NCBI GenBank assembly: GCA_029239545.1
Contig: JARBUQ010000009.1
Coordinates: 1-24,085 of the forward strand
Length of the DNA stretch: 24,085 nucleotides
From: Paenibacillus sp.
GTDB taxonomy: Bacteria > Bacillota > Bacilli > Paenibacillales > NBRC-103111
Reading direction: 5' to 3'
Positions 7,192 to 14,401 of this stretch are shown in pieces. The notes beneath the pieces were generated by a model. It was given only the letters and a program-made list of their open reading frames with translations. It was not told the origin of the DNA and did not search any database. How positions within the stretch are numbered: the stretch's first letter is position 1; each line of letters begins with the position of its first letter. A program made the translations under genes and the position numbers.

Positions 7192-8144
7192 CGAGAGTTG
7201 TGCTGCTGGGGGCAAACGGGCAGCTCGGGACTGACTTGAGTCGGCTGCTCGCGGCTGACCCGGATGTAGAGCTAGTTCCCGTGCTGCGAAAGGACCTCGA
7301 TGTAAGTAATATTCAGGAGATCGCCCCTTATTTGCACAAATTAAGTCCTTTCGATGTTTTGATTAATTGTACCTCTTACCACAAGACTGACGAGTGCGAA
7401 GACTTCGCAGAGCGGGCATTTACAGTCAATAGTCTGGCTCCGTGGGAGATGGCCAAATATTGTGCGAGTGCTGTTTCCCTGGCTGCAAGCAGTTTTGGCT
7501 CTCCATCCGGAAGCGGACTGAATGCACAGGCGCCAGCCGGTACACCCCGTTTCATTCATTTCACGACTGACTATGTGTTCGGCGGCTGCCAGACCGAACC
7601 GTATATAGAGAACGAGCCAACAGATCCTGTCAATGTTTATGGGGCTTCCAAAGCTTCCGGGGAGCAGCTCATCCAAGCTTATGGGAAGCTGTACTTCATC
7701 TTCCGGGTTTCCTCGCTGTTCGGTGTGGCAGGCGCAAGCGGCAAAGGCGGTAATTTCGTGGAAACGATGATTCGTTTTGCCCGCGAAGAGAAGGAGATCA
7801 CGGTTGTAGACGACCAATTCATGTCGCCCACTCATACGCTCGACATCGCAAGAGCAGTAGTTGCTCTGCTGCGGAGCAAGCACAGTGAGCCCGGGATTTA
7901 TCATTGTTCCGGGGAGGGAGCATGCAGCTGGTTCGAGTTCGCTGTTGAGATATTCAACCGAATGGGGATATCGGCGAAGCTCTCATCCGGTTCGATCAGC
8001 ACGCTTGCTTCCAAGGCCAGACGGCCTGCTTTCAGTGTATTGGACAATAGCAAGCTGAAGCCGATCCATCAGATGCCTCACTGGAAGGATTCGCTTGATG
8101 AATACATTCGTATCAAGCATGAGGGCGGAATATCCGCTGTTTAA
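7188..8144 (+). CDS. rfbD: dTDP-4-dehydrorhamnose reductase (RmlD/SpsK-like)
   Basis: Reduces dTDP-4-keto-L-rhamnose to dTDP-L-rhamnose, or a closely related 4-keto sugar. Motifs are LLGANGQLGTDL (cofactor binding, residues ~6-17), DVLINCTSYHKTDECE, FTTDYVFGG at about 125-133, and the catalytic YGASK with Tyr151 and Lys155. Near the C-terminus is RPAFSVLDNSKL, a family hallmark. At 318 residues it is longer than the usual ~285. The excess is a Ser/Gly/Ala/Pro-rich insertion at about residues 95-121, just before the strand leading to the TDYVF motif, which normally has only a short turn there. Its ATG overlaps the upstream stop by 4 bp. It ends the first metabolic block. Confidence 0.9.
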   Translation: MTRVVLLGANGQLGTDLSRLLAADPDVELVPVLRKDLDVSNIQEIAPYLHKLSPFDVLINCTSYHKTDECEDFAERAFTVNSLAPWEMAKYCASAVSLAASSFGSPSGSGLNAQAPAGTPRFIHFTTDYVFGGCQTEPYIENEPTDPVNVYGASKASGEQLIQAYGKLYFIFRVSSLFGVAGASGKGGNFVETMIRFAREEKEITVVDDQFMSPTHTLDIARAVVALLRSKHSEPGIYHCSGEGACSWFEFAVEIFNRMGISAKLSSGSISTLASKARRPAFSVLDNSKLKPIHQMPHWKDSLDEYIRIKHEGGISAV

Positions 8145-8167
8145 ACTCAAGTCACAGCTGGCTAAAA

Positions 8168-8176
8168 AGGAGGTGA
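8168..8176 (+). promoter_or_regulatory. Near-complete anti-16S ribosome binding site
   Basis: AGGAGGTGA, the full Shine-Dalgarno sequence, is placed 7 nt (from GGAGG) before the ATG at 8181 and suggests strong initiation for the first CgeB-type gene. Confidence 0.7.
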
Positions 8177-8180
8177 TTCA

Positions 8181-9332
8181 ATGCGCCGTGAACGCATACG
8201 GAAGAGAAGCGCACGTGCGATCCCGAGCTTGCCTGCAGAGCCGGTCAGTGAGTGGGAGCAGGGGTGGAACCAAGGTTATCGTCTGGGTAAAGACAAGGGC
8301 AAACATGACGGGCTCTGCCAGTGGATCTATGCCAACAGCTCGCAGGCTCCGATTAAGCGGCAGTGGGATATCAAAGTAATGTTTGTCCAAGCGCAAGGCA
8401 GTCCTTATCATTCCCTTGATCAAGGGATTGAGGATGCTCTCAGAGCTGTTGTGCGTGAGGTTCATGTAGTCAGTCCGGAGGATCATGTGGCTGTGCTGGC
8501 CGAAGAGCTGCGCCCTGATCTGGTGCTCGTTCTGGATGCTATCGGTCGTTCCTTCTCAACTGAACAAGTGGATGTTATGCGGTCCAATGGGATTCGAACA
8601 GCCGTGTGGCTGCCAGATGACCCTTATCACTCCGATCAAACGATCCGACTCGCTCCTCATTATGACTATGTTTTCACTCTGGAGAAGAGCTGTGTCCAGC
8701 TTTATCAGGATTTGGGCTGCAAGGCTGTGTTTTATTTGCCTTTGGCTGTTAATCCTCTGTTTACTCATTACAGTGAAGTTGATGAGTCGTATCGCAGTGA
8801 TATTTGTTTCATTGGCAGTGCTTTCTGGAACCGGGTTGCCCTCTTCGATGAGCTGGCAGACTACCTCTCCGACAAAAATGTCAAGATCATCGGCTGGTGG
8901 TGGGACCGGATGAAGCATTATGACAAGCTCAAGGACAAAATTCAAGGCTACTGGTTATCCCCCCAAGATACCGCGAAGCATTACAGCGGGGCCAAGATCG
9001 TAATTAATCTGCACCGCTCGGCTGAAGATGCTTCACATAATCACAACAGCAGACTCATTCCAGCACATTCGGTCAATCCCAGGTTGTTCGAGATTTCCGC
9101 TTGTGGTACTTTACAGCTGGTCGATGAGAGACCGGAGCTGGTTCATTTATACACTCCTGGCGTCGATATGATATCCTTCAACTCGGCAGACGATCTGAAG
9201 AACAAGATTGACTATTATTTGACTCACGAGGAAGAAAGGCGGGAAATTGTGCGAAGAAGCCTGTTCCGGACGGTGAATGAGCATACGTATAAAAATCGGC
9301 TGTCCCGGCTGCTTGAGCTGGTATTCGGGTAA
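8181..9332 (+). CDS. CgeB-family glycosyltransferase with basic plus GX3 N-terminal tail (copy 1)
   Basis: Predicted GT-B glycosyltransferase of 383 residues related to B. subtilis CgeB, a sporulation protein that glycosylates the outermost spore layer. The N-terminus is modular: an Arg-rich start (RRERIRKRSARA), then five glycine-spaced tetrads at residues 25-44 (WEQG WNQG YRLG KDKG KHDG). The catalytic part includes LRPDLVLVLDAIG, TAVWLPDDPYHSD, HYDYVFTLEKSC, DICFIGSAFWNRV and, in the donor-binding half, VINLHRS, SVNPRLFEISACGTLQLVDE. The C-terminal half fits the Glyco_trans_1_2 type domain. The next gene is a clear paralogue over the whole catalytic region. It is preceded by a very strong ribosome binding site. 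Sugar and acceptor are unknown; a spore surface role is inferred from the family. Confidence 0.87.
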   Translation: MRRERIRKRSARAIPSLPAEPVSEWEQGWNQGYRLGKDKGKHDGLCQWIYANSSQAPIKRQWDIKVMFVQAQGSPYHSLDQGIEDALRAVVREVHVVSPEDHVAVLAEELRPDLVLVLDAIGRSFSTEQVDVMRSNGIRTAVWLPDDPYHSDQTIRLAPHYDYVFTLEKSCVQLYQDLGCKAVFYLPLAVNPLFTHYSEVDESYRSDICFIGSAFWNRVALFDELADYLSDKNVKIIGWWWDRMKHYDKLKDKIQGYWLSPQDTAKHYSGAKIVINLHRSAEDASHNHNSRLIPAHSVNPRLFEISACGTLQLVDERPELVHLYTPGVDMISFNSADDLKNKIDYYLTHEEERREIVRRSLFRTVNEHTYKNRLSRLLELVFG

Positions 9333-9349
9333 CAAGGGAGCTTGAAGGG

Positions 9350-10459
9350 ATGAAAAGGATCAATACACTATGGACACAGGGTCGAACCGATGGATATCAT
9401 CTCGGCTGGGCGGACGGACAACGATTAGGACGCTGCCAATCCATTGTTGCCAGGGTGGAATCAAGAGCAGCCAGTTCTCAGGCCACACCGCGGGAGCTGC
9501 GTGTGTTATATGTGAAAACCGGATTATGGGCGTATGCACCGCTTGATAATGGAGTAATCGAATCACTCAGGGGGATCGTTCGCGAGCTTCACATTGCGGA
9601 GGCCACGGAAGATGCAACTGCCCTAGCGGGTCATTTGGGCGTTGATTTGGTGCTTGCCTTGAACTCGGTAGAATGCTTGCCGGTGGCGCAAGTGGATGCT
9701 ATTCGTGCCAAAGGGATCAAGACAGCCGTCTGGTTCACCGATGATCCGTATTACACGGACGTGACGGGAGATATTGCTCCGCACTACGACTATGTATTCA
9801 CGCTGGAGGAGAGCTGTGTTCCCTTTTATCGGGAGCGCGGCTGTGCTCATGTGTACTACATGCCCTTCGGCGTGAACACAGCTTTGTATCATCCCAAGCG
9901 TGTGGAGCTATCCAACAAGACAGATATTTGTTTTATTGGAAGTGCATTCTGGAACCGAGTCGCCCTGTTCGACCGGATTGCACCTTATCTGAGCGGGCGA
10001 AAGATTATGATTGCTGGTTACTGGTGGGATCGGATGAGTCAATACTCATTGCTGGCGAACCAGATTCGACTCGGTTACTGGATTTCTCCCGAGGAAACAG
10101 CTTCGTATTACAATGGTGCGAAGGTCGTCATTAATCTGCATCGAGCTATTGATGATGAGTCGAACCGCAATAGTGGGCGTATCCCGGCCCGATCCGTCAA
10201 CCCGCGAAGCTTCGAGATTGGGGCCTGCGGAACGCTGCAGCTGACCGATGTGCGGGAAGGACTGGATCAGGTATATACGGCAGGCAGAGAGATAGCGGTA
10301 TACTCCTCAGCAGAGGAATTGATCGATCGGATTGACTATTACTTGCATCACGAAGAGGAACGCGCCGAAATGGCGTATCACGCGCTGGAGCGAACGATGG
10401 GTGAACACACCTACGCAAATCGATTAAGGCATATGATAAACATTATTTTCGGGGATTAG
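9350..10459 (+). CDS. CgeB-family glycosyltransferase with GX3 N-terminal tail (copy 2)
   Basis: Tandem paralogue of the preceding gene, 369 residues, with the same landmark blocks: TAVWFTDDPYYTD, HYDYVFTLEESC, DICFIGSAFWNRVALFD, VINLHRA, SVNPRSFEIGACGTLQL. The basic part of the tail has shrunk to a single KR, while the glycine-spaced tetrads remain complete at residues 8-27 (WTQG RTDG YHLG WADG QRLG). The GX3 part is therefore the more conserved element of the tail. It lies 17 nt after the upstream stop, with GGGAGCTTGAAGGG before the ATG. Two diverged copies probably add different sugars or act at successive positions of one glycan; this is inference. Confidence 0.87.
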   Translation: MKRINTLWTQGRTDGYHLGWADGQRLGRCQSIVARVESRAASSQATPRELRVLYVKTGLWAYAPLDNGVIESLRGIVRELHIAEATEDATALAGHLGVDLVLALNSVECLPVAQVDAIRAKGIKTAVWFTDDPYYTDVTGDIAPHYDYVFTLEESCVPFYRERGCAHVYYMPFGVNTALYHPKRVELSNKTDICFIGSAFWNRVALFDRIAPYLSGRKIMIAGYWWDRMSQYSLLANQIRLGYWISPEETASYYNGAKVVINLHRAIDDESNRNSGRIPARSVNPRSFEIGACGTLQLTDVREGLDQVYTAGREIAVYSSAEELIDRIDYYLHHEEERAEMAYHALERTMGEHTYANRLRHMINIIFGD

Positions 10460-10468
10460 GCGGTGATC
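10458..10468 (+). promoter_or_regulatory. Ribosome binding site deciding the GTG start at 10472
   Basis: AGGCGGTGATC matches the anti-16S sequence AGGAGGTGATC at ten of eleven bases. Its core ends 8 nt before the GTG at 10472, which favours that start over the GTG at 10463 that lies inside it. Confidence 0.6.
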
Positions 10469-10471
10469 GGA

Positions 10472-11473
10472 GTGGCTCGGCTTATAAGCGGTCGTACCAA
10501 GAGAAAGTGGGTCGTCAAGCGTAAAGGATTGCTTCGCAGAGGCAGAAGACAAGGCGGCAAAAGCAATACTCTGTCCACAAGTCAGCACGGTGCCTACAAT
10601 GACGGGTACAACAGCGGCTTCGATAAGGGTCATGCGGAAGGATATCGGCAAGGAAAATATGATGGAGAGGCGCAGAGCGGCTGGAGAGATGGAATCGAAG
10701 GAATGATTGATTCTATGACACCTGCCTACGAGATCATGCCGGAGCTAAGCGCAGAGCAAATTATTGAAGCTGGAATTGAGCATCTGAGAGGACATTTTCG
10801 CCACCTGCTCACCCCGGAGGAGCTCGGCGGGCAGATCGTTCATGCTCTGAATACACGTACACCGATGTCAGTAGTCAGACTCGGCGACGGTGAGCTGCTG
10901 ACTTTGGCGCAAGGCTCTGTGCTCAGCATTGCTCAGGTTCAGGAGCAGGGCTCCTTCCTTGGTTATGCCGGGGTGACGGTTCCGGATTATGAGGCACGCG
11001 ATCAGCTCGCAGATTCCGTTCGTAAAGCGACGGTAGTCGGTATACCGAAGCTGCGAGTACGCAACTACCAGCCTCTTGCTTTTGAAGTCTTTCGTGCACA
11101 TGCGATCAACCACAGGCACCTTAATCTGACGGATTCATTAATCAATTACTATTTGTATCAAGCTGGATTCCTGTCGCGGATCGTCACTGGACGGCGAGTG
11201 CTTATTGTAGGCACACTGGCTGATCAACTCGGTGATCTGCTTCGAACACATGGTGTTCATGTAGTTACGGCTGTATCTCCTGTTCATGGTGTAGCCGATG
11301 TCGCTCGGGTGATGGGAGAGATTGGTGCTCATGAATTCGATCTTGCACTGGTGGCGGCTGGAATAGCAGCTGTTATCGTATCGCAGCGCATTGCATCCGA
11401 TCTGGGTAAGGTTGCAATAGATTTTGGGCATTTGGCTAATTCCATGATTAAGGGGGAAGCTCCGTTCAAATAG
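10472..11473 (+). CDS. GT-D fold glycosyltransferase (DUF1792-like) with basic plus GX3 N-terminal tail
   Basis: Predicted glycosyltransferase of the third catalytic fold, GT-D, 333 residues. The N-terminal ~30 residues are basic (RTKRKWVVKRK, LLRRGRRQGGK). Six glycine-spaced tetrads follow at residues 42-65 (YNDG YNSG FDKG HAEG YRQG KYDG). The catalytic domain carries SVVRLGDGELL, the RxGDGE signature of GT-D enzymes, and near the end LVAAGIAAVIVSQ and DFGHLANSM, as in this family. Characterised members extend O-glycans on bacterial adhesins, here perhaps glycans on a spore or coat protein. The GTG at 10472 is chosen on its ribosome binding site; the frame is also open from a GTG at 10463. 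It sits between CgeB-type and GT2 genes that carry the same tail. Confidence 0.83.
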   Translation: MARLISGRTKRKWVVKRKGLLRRGRRQGGKSNTLSTSQHGAYNDGYNSGFDKGHAEGYRQGKYDGEAQSGWRDGIEGMIDSMTPAYEIMPELSAEQIIEAGIEHLRGHFRHLLTPEELGGQIVHALNTRTPMSVVRLGDGELLTLAQGSVLSIAQVQEQGSFLGYAGVTVPDYEARDQLADSVRKATVVGIPKLRVRNYQPLAFEVFRAHAINHRHLNLTDSLINYYLYQAGFLSRIVTGRRVLIVGTLADQLGDLLRTHGVHVVTAVSPVHGVADVARVMGEIGAHEFDLALVAAGIAAVIVSQRIASDLGKVAIDFGHLANSMIKGEAPFK

Positions 11474-11499
11474 GAGAGTCCTTAGAAAGGAGGTTTATT

Positions 11500-12873
11500 A
11501 TGATCAAGCGGAAGAAGCTGATACGCAAGAGGAGGATCATAGCTCCCGAGCAGCAGCATTTGTCCTATAATTGGGGATTTGACTCTGGGTTCAATATCGG
11601 CTTCAGCAAAGGCTTCGAGCTGGGGCTTGAGAAGGGAGGCTGGGCATTAGCCAACCCGTTCGAGGGTACTAGCATTATTATCCCGTCCTTCAATCAGGTT
11701 GGTTATTTGAAGGATTGCATAGAAAGCATCGAGCGTTATACACCGGAGCCTCACGAGATCATAGTAGTCGATAACGGCTCGACGGACGGGACTGCAGATT
11801 ACTTGCGATCTTTGTCCGGGGGCGCCGTCAGACACAAGATCAGTGAGCAAAATCTCGGCTTCGCCGGAGGGGTTAACCAAGGGTTGATGATGGCAAGAGG
11901 CTCAAGATTGCTGTTTCTAAATAACGACACGATTGCAACAGAGGGCTGGTTGTCGAATCTGCTTGCTTGTTTGCATTCCAACGACAAGTTCGGTCTGGTA
12001 GGCCCTGTCACCAACTATATAAGCGGCGATCAATTAATTGAAACGACCTACAGCTCTCTCGATGAAATGCATCATTTCGCGAAGAGCTTGAACCGTTCTG
12101 ATTCGGAGAAGTGGAAGACGACCGGGCGATTAACTGGATTTTGTGTATTGATGACCCGGGATGTATTCCGTCGGTTGGGATATTTGGATGAAGGCTTCGA
12201 AATTGGCAACTGTGAAGATGACGACTATGGTTTTCGAGCCAGGCTGCTTGGACTTGAGCTCATCATTGCACATGATACGTTTATACACCACGTGGGCAGC
12301 ACAACGATCAAGACACTTACTCCCGAACAATTCAATGAGGTGTACAGCAGGAATCTGGCCTTTTACTCGAGCAAATGGGGGGAGACTCATTCCTTGCTGC
12401 AGGAAACTCTTCACTTATGGGACGGTTCCCCCACTCGCATGAACGATCTCTATCCCACACATGTCATCGTACAGGGGACGGGAGCGAATATGTACTGGAT
12501 TGAACAGGGCAAGCGGTTCCCGCTTCCCCTTGATATCCAGCTTCCTGCAACCCGACTGGCACAGGTTGATATCAAGAACTGGCCGCTCGGCGATCCGCTT
12601 AATCATGTTGAAATTGCAGGGAGGCTGGCAGCCACCTCAGGGCGCCAGCTTGAGGGTGGAATGCTTGCTGACGGAGCGCTGGTACAGACGGCTGACGGCA
12701 AGCACTATCAATGCAAGAGCGGGATTTTGCACAGAATCTCAACGGATTGGGCGCTGCAGGTGTGGAATTTAAGCGGACGCACCATTCATCCCATCACAGA
12801 TGCTGCCAAATCGGCCTACCGGGAAGGTCTGCCCATAATTGCACCGCCGGTTATTAAGGCACACAATATCTGA
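11500..12873 (+). CDS. Family 2 glycosyltransferase with GX3 tail and extra C-terminal domain
   Basis: A three-part protein of 457 residues. Part one is a basic start (IKRKKLIRKRRI) followed by six glycine-spaced tetrads at residues 23-46 (YNWG FDSG FNIG FSKG FELG LEKG). Part two, about residues 57-305, is a GT-A glycosyltransferase with SIIIPSFNQ, VVDNGSTDGT, FLNNDT and CEDDDYGFRARL; it is a close paralogue of the tail-less gene at 2825. Part three, about residues 308-457, is an addition holding two similar motifs, VIVQGTGANMYWIEQGKRFP (~323) and ALVQTADGKHYQCKSGILHR (~393). These look like two units of a small beta-rich repeat and may bind glycan or a partner. AGAAAGGAGGTTTATT precedes the ATG. 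The sugar is unknown. Confidence 0.86.
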   Translation: MIKRKKLIRKRRIIAPEQQHLSYNWGFDSGFNIGFSKGFELGLEKGGWALANPFEGTSIIIPSFNQVGYLKDCIESIERYTPEPHEIIVVDNGSTDGTADYLRSLSGGAVRHKISEQNLGFAGGVNQGLMMARGSRLLFLNNDTIATEGWLSNLLACLHSNDKFGLVGPVTNYISGDQLIETTYSSLDEMHHFAKSLNRSDSEKWKTTGRLTGFCVLMTRDVFRRLGYLDEGFEIGNCEDDDYGFRARLLGLELIIAHDTFIHHVGSTTIKTLTPEQFNEVYSRNLAFYSSKWGETHSLLQETLHLWDGSPTRMNDLYPTHVIVQGTGANMYWIEQGKRFPLPLDIQLPATRLAQVDIKNWPLGDPLNHVEIAGRLAATSGRQLEGGMLADGALVQTADGKHYQCKSGILHRISTDWALQVWNLSGRTIHPITDAAKSAYREGLPIIAPPVIKAHNI

Positions 12874-12918
12874 GTAAGCTAGAGCCGCTTAGGACGTGTA
12901 AGAAGGAGGGATATAGCT

Positions 12919-13173
12919 ATGCTTAAACGCAAAAAGAAAGGGAGCCGAGCTGTACGCAAAGCTTACTCTGGAGGCAAGAAGCGGCGTTTGACTCGCGGCA
13001 AGCGCAAGCAGCGCGGGGCCAAAACGCTCGCAAAGAGGGGAAGCAGAAGTCCGGTTAATCCACAGAAGGAAACCTACGATCAAGGCTTCAATCAAGGCTA
13101 TAATCAGGGCTTCGATGAAGGCTTTTCCAAAGCGTTCGAGGAAGGCTACCAGCAAGCTTATATGCAAGGCTAG
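12919..13173 (+). CDS. Small stand-alone basic plus GX3 tail protein
   Basis: Protein of 84 residues that consists only of the tail found on the neighbouring glycosyltransferases. Residues 1-43 are extremely basic (LKRKKKGSRAVRKAYSGGKK, then further KRR, RGKRKQR and AKRG). Residues 53-84 are eight tetrads with an aromatic residue first and mostly Gly, twice Ala, last (YDQG FNQG YNQG FDEG FSKA FEEG YQQA YMQG). A strong AGAAGGAGGGATATAGCT precedes the ATG, and it follows the tailed GT genes in the same direction with a hairpin after it, so it looks like a real last gene of that group. The periodicity fits an amphipathic or Gly-packed helix, as in the GX3 repeats of Yae1/Lto1. It could be a scaffold for the tailed enzymes, a structural coat protein, or their substrate; none of these is shown. 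Confidence 0.8.
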   Translation: MLKRKKKGSRAVRKAYSGGKKRRLTRGKRKQRGAKTLAKRGSRSPVNPQKETYDQGFNQGYNQGFDEGFSKAFEEGYQQAYMQG

Positions 13174-13200
13174 TCTGGAGATAGATGAATCGAGAGGCTG

Positions 13201-13253
13201 AGACACTTGTAAGAAAAGGGGTGGCCATGTTCCCAACCTTTCTTCAGGTGTCT
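13201..13253 (+). terminator. Stem-loop after the small tail gene, possible terminator
   Basis: AGACACTTG...AAGAAA...GG (13201-13219) can pair with CC...TTTCTT...CAGGTGTCT (ending 13253), giving about 17 base pairs with two single-base bulges and a loop of roughly 17 nt. Only a short T-rich piece (TTGCTGT) follows, so termination may be partial. It separates the tailed glycosyltransferase block from the GDP-fucose synthase gene, which has its own promoter candidate. Confidence 0.5.
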
Positions 13254-13381
13254 TTGCTGTGAGCATTGCAATCGTGCTTGGCCAAATACATCTCAACCAA
13301 TCATGCGTTAACAATCGTTGATCAGCTCAGCTTCACCGCGAAGAACGACAACTTTTTTCATATTGGCATGCACTTGTCTAT

Positions 13382-13409
13382 ACGTGTCCCTTCCTCCTTA
13401 CATATCGTA
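13382..13409 (+). promoter_or_regulatory. Sigma-K-like sporulation promoter candidate before the fucose synthase gene
   Basis: CATATCGTA at 13401-13409 matches the sigma-K -10 consensus CATANNNTA exactly, and an AC at 13382-13383 stands 17 nt upstream at the expected -35 position. The distance to the ATG at 13446 is about 36 nt. Sigma-K drives late mother-cell genes for the spore coat in Bacillus; the match is short, so this is tentative. Confidence 0.4.
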
Positions 13410-13445
13410 TACAATGGACCATTCCATCAGGAGAGGAAGAAGAGC

Positions 13446-14396
13446 ATGGACTTATCCAAGAAAAGAGTCATGGTTACCGGGGGAGCTGGGTTTCTGGGGA
13501 AGCATGTTGTGAAAAAGCTAGTAGAGCGCGGTTGTCGCGACATCATAGTGCCTCGCAGTAAAGATTATGATTTGCGCAGAGAGGCGGATATAGAGAAATT
13601 ATTCCAGCTTAGTCATCCGGAAATTGTTATTCATCTTGCTGCAGTTGTGGGGGGAATTGGTGCAAATCAAGTGAATCCTGGGAAATTTCTGTACGACAAC
13701 CTTGTGATGGGGACTCAGCTTATGGAGCTGTCCAGGCAGTTCGGTGTAGAAAAGTTCGTTGCGATTGGAACGATCTGCTCATACCCTAAGCATACTCCTG
13801 TGCCATTCAAGGAAAGCGACTTATGGAATGGTTATCCGGAAGAGACCAATGCTCCGTATGGTCTTGCCAAGAAGATGATGCTGGTTCAATCGCAGGCGTA
13901 TCGACAGCAATATGACTTCAATTCGATTTATTTGCTGCCGGTTAATCTGTATGGGCCTGAGGATAACTTTGATTTGGAGACGTCTCACGTGATCCCCGCA
14001 ATGATACGCAAATGCCTCGAAGCGCGTAACAGCCATTCCCCTTCTATTACTTTGTGGGGAGATGGAAGCCCTACACGAGAGTTCATTTATGCGGAGGACG
14101 CCGCAGAGGGGATTATACTTGCAACTGAGCGCTACGAAGATTCGGAACCCGTTAATATAGGCTCAGGTCAAGAAGTATCGATAAAAGACCTTGCCGAATC
14201 AATCAGCAGGCTAGTTGGATATGAAGGACAAATCGTCTGGAATTCGGATAAACCCAATGGTCAGCCCCGCCGCCGACTGGATGTAAGACGTGCCGCTGAA
14301 CGATTCGGGTTCACAGCGCAAACGCCTATGGAGGAAGGGCTTCGTAAGGTAATAGAATGGTACGAAGCCTCCGGGAACAAGACGGGAGAGGTGTAG
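13446..14396 (+). CDS. fcl: GDP-L-fucose synthase (WcaG/Fcl-like)
   Basis: Extended SDR of 316 residues that converts GDP-4-keto-6-deoxy-D-mannose to GDP-L-fucose by epimerisation and NADPH reduction. Motifs are VMVTGGAGFLGKHV near the N-terminus, LAAVVGGIGAN, GTICSYPK (Cys111 aligns with the conserved Cys of E. coli GFS, while Thr109 replaces the catalytic Ser), and YGLAKK with Tyr138 and Lys142. LPVNLYGPEDNFD and SPTREFIYAEDAA are also classic for the family. The frame is open upstream to 13266, but the ATG at 13446 follows GGAGAGGAAGAAGAGC and starts the protein at the expected place. Its partner enzymes for GDP-mannose and the 4,6-dehydration are at 20793-22779, separated by an opposite-strand operon. 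Confidence 0.92.
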   Translation: MDLSKKRVMVTGGAGFLGKHVVKKLVERGCRDIIVPRSKDYDLRREADIEKLFQLSHPEIVIHLAAVVGGIGANQVNPGKFLYDNLVMGTQLMELSRQFGVEKFVAIGTICSYPKHTPVPFKESDLWNGYPEETNAPYGLAKKMMLVQSQAYRQQYDFNSIYLLPVNLYGPEDNFDLETSHVIPAMIRKCLEARNSHSPSITLWGDGSPTREFIYAEDAAEGIILATERYEDSEPVNIGSGQEVSIKDLAESISRLVGYEGQIVWNSDKPNGQPRRRLDVRRAAERFGFTAQTPMEEGLRKVIEWYEASGNKTGEV

Positions 14397-14401
14397 GAGC
14401 A

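Noticed and set aside
7341..7904. 187-codon minus-strand frame
   Set aside because: It lies antisense inside the clear RmlD-like gene and its sequence has no recognisable motif.
13266..13445. Upstream in-frame extension of the fucose synthase by 60 codons
   Set aside because: It begins at a TTG without a ribosome binding site, has no similarity to the family N-terminus, and covers the promoter candidate.
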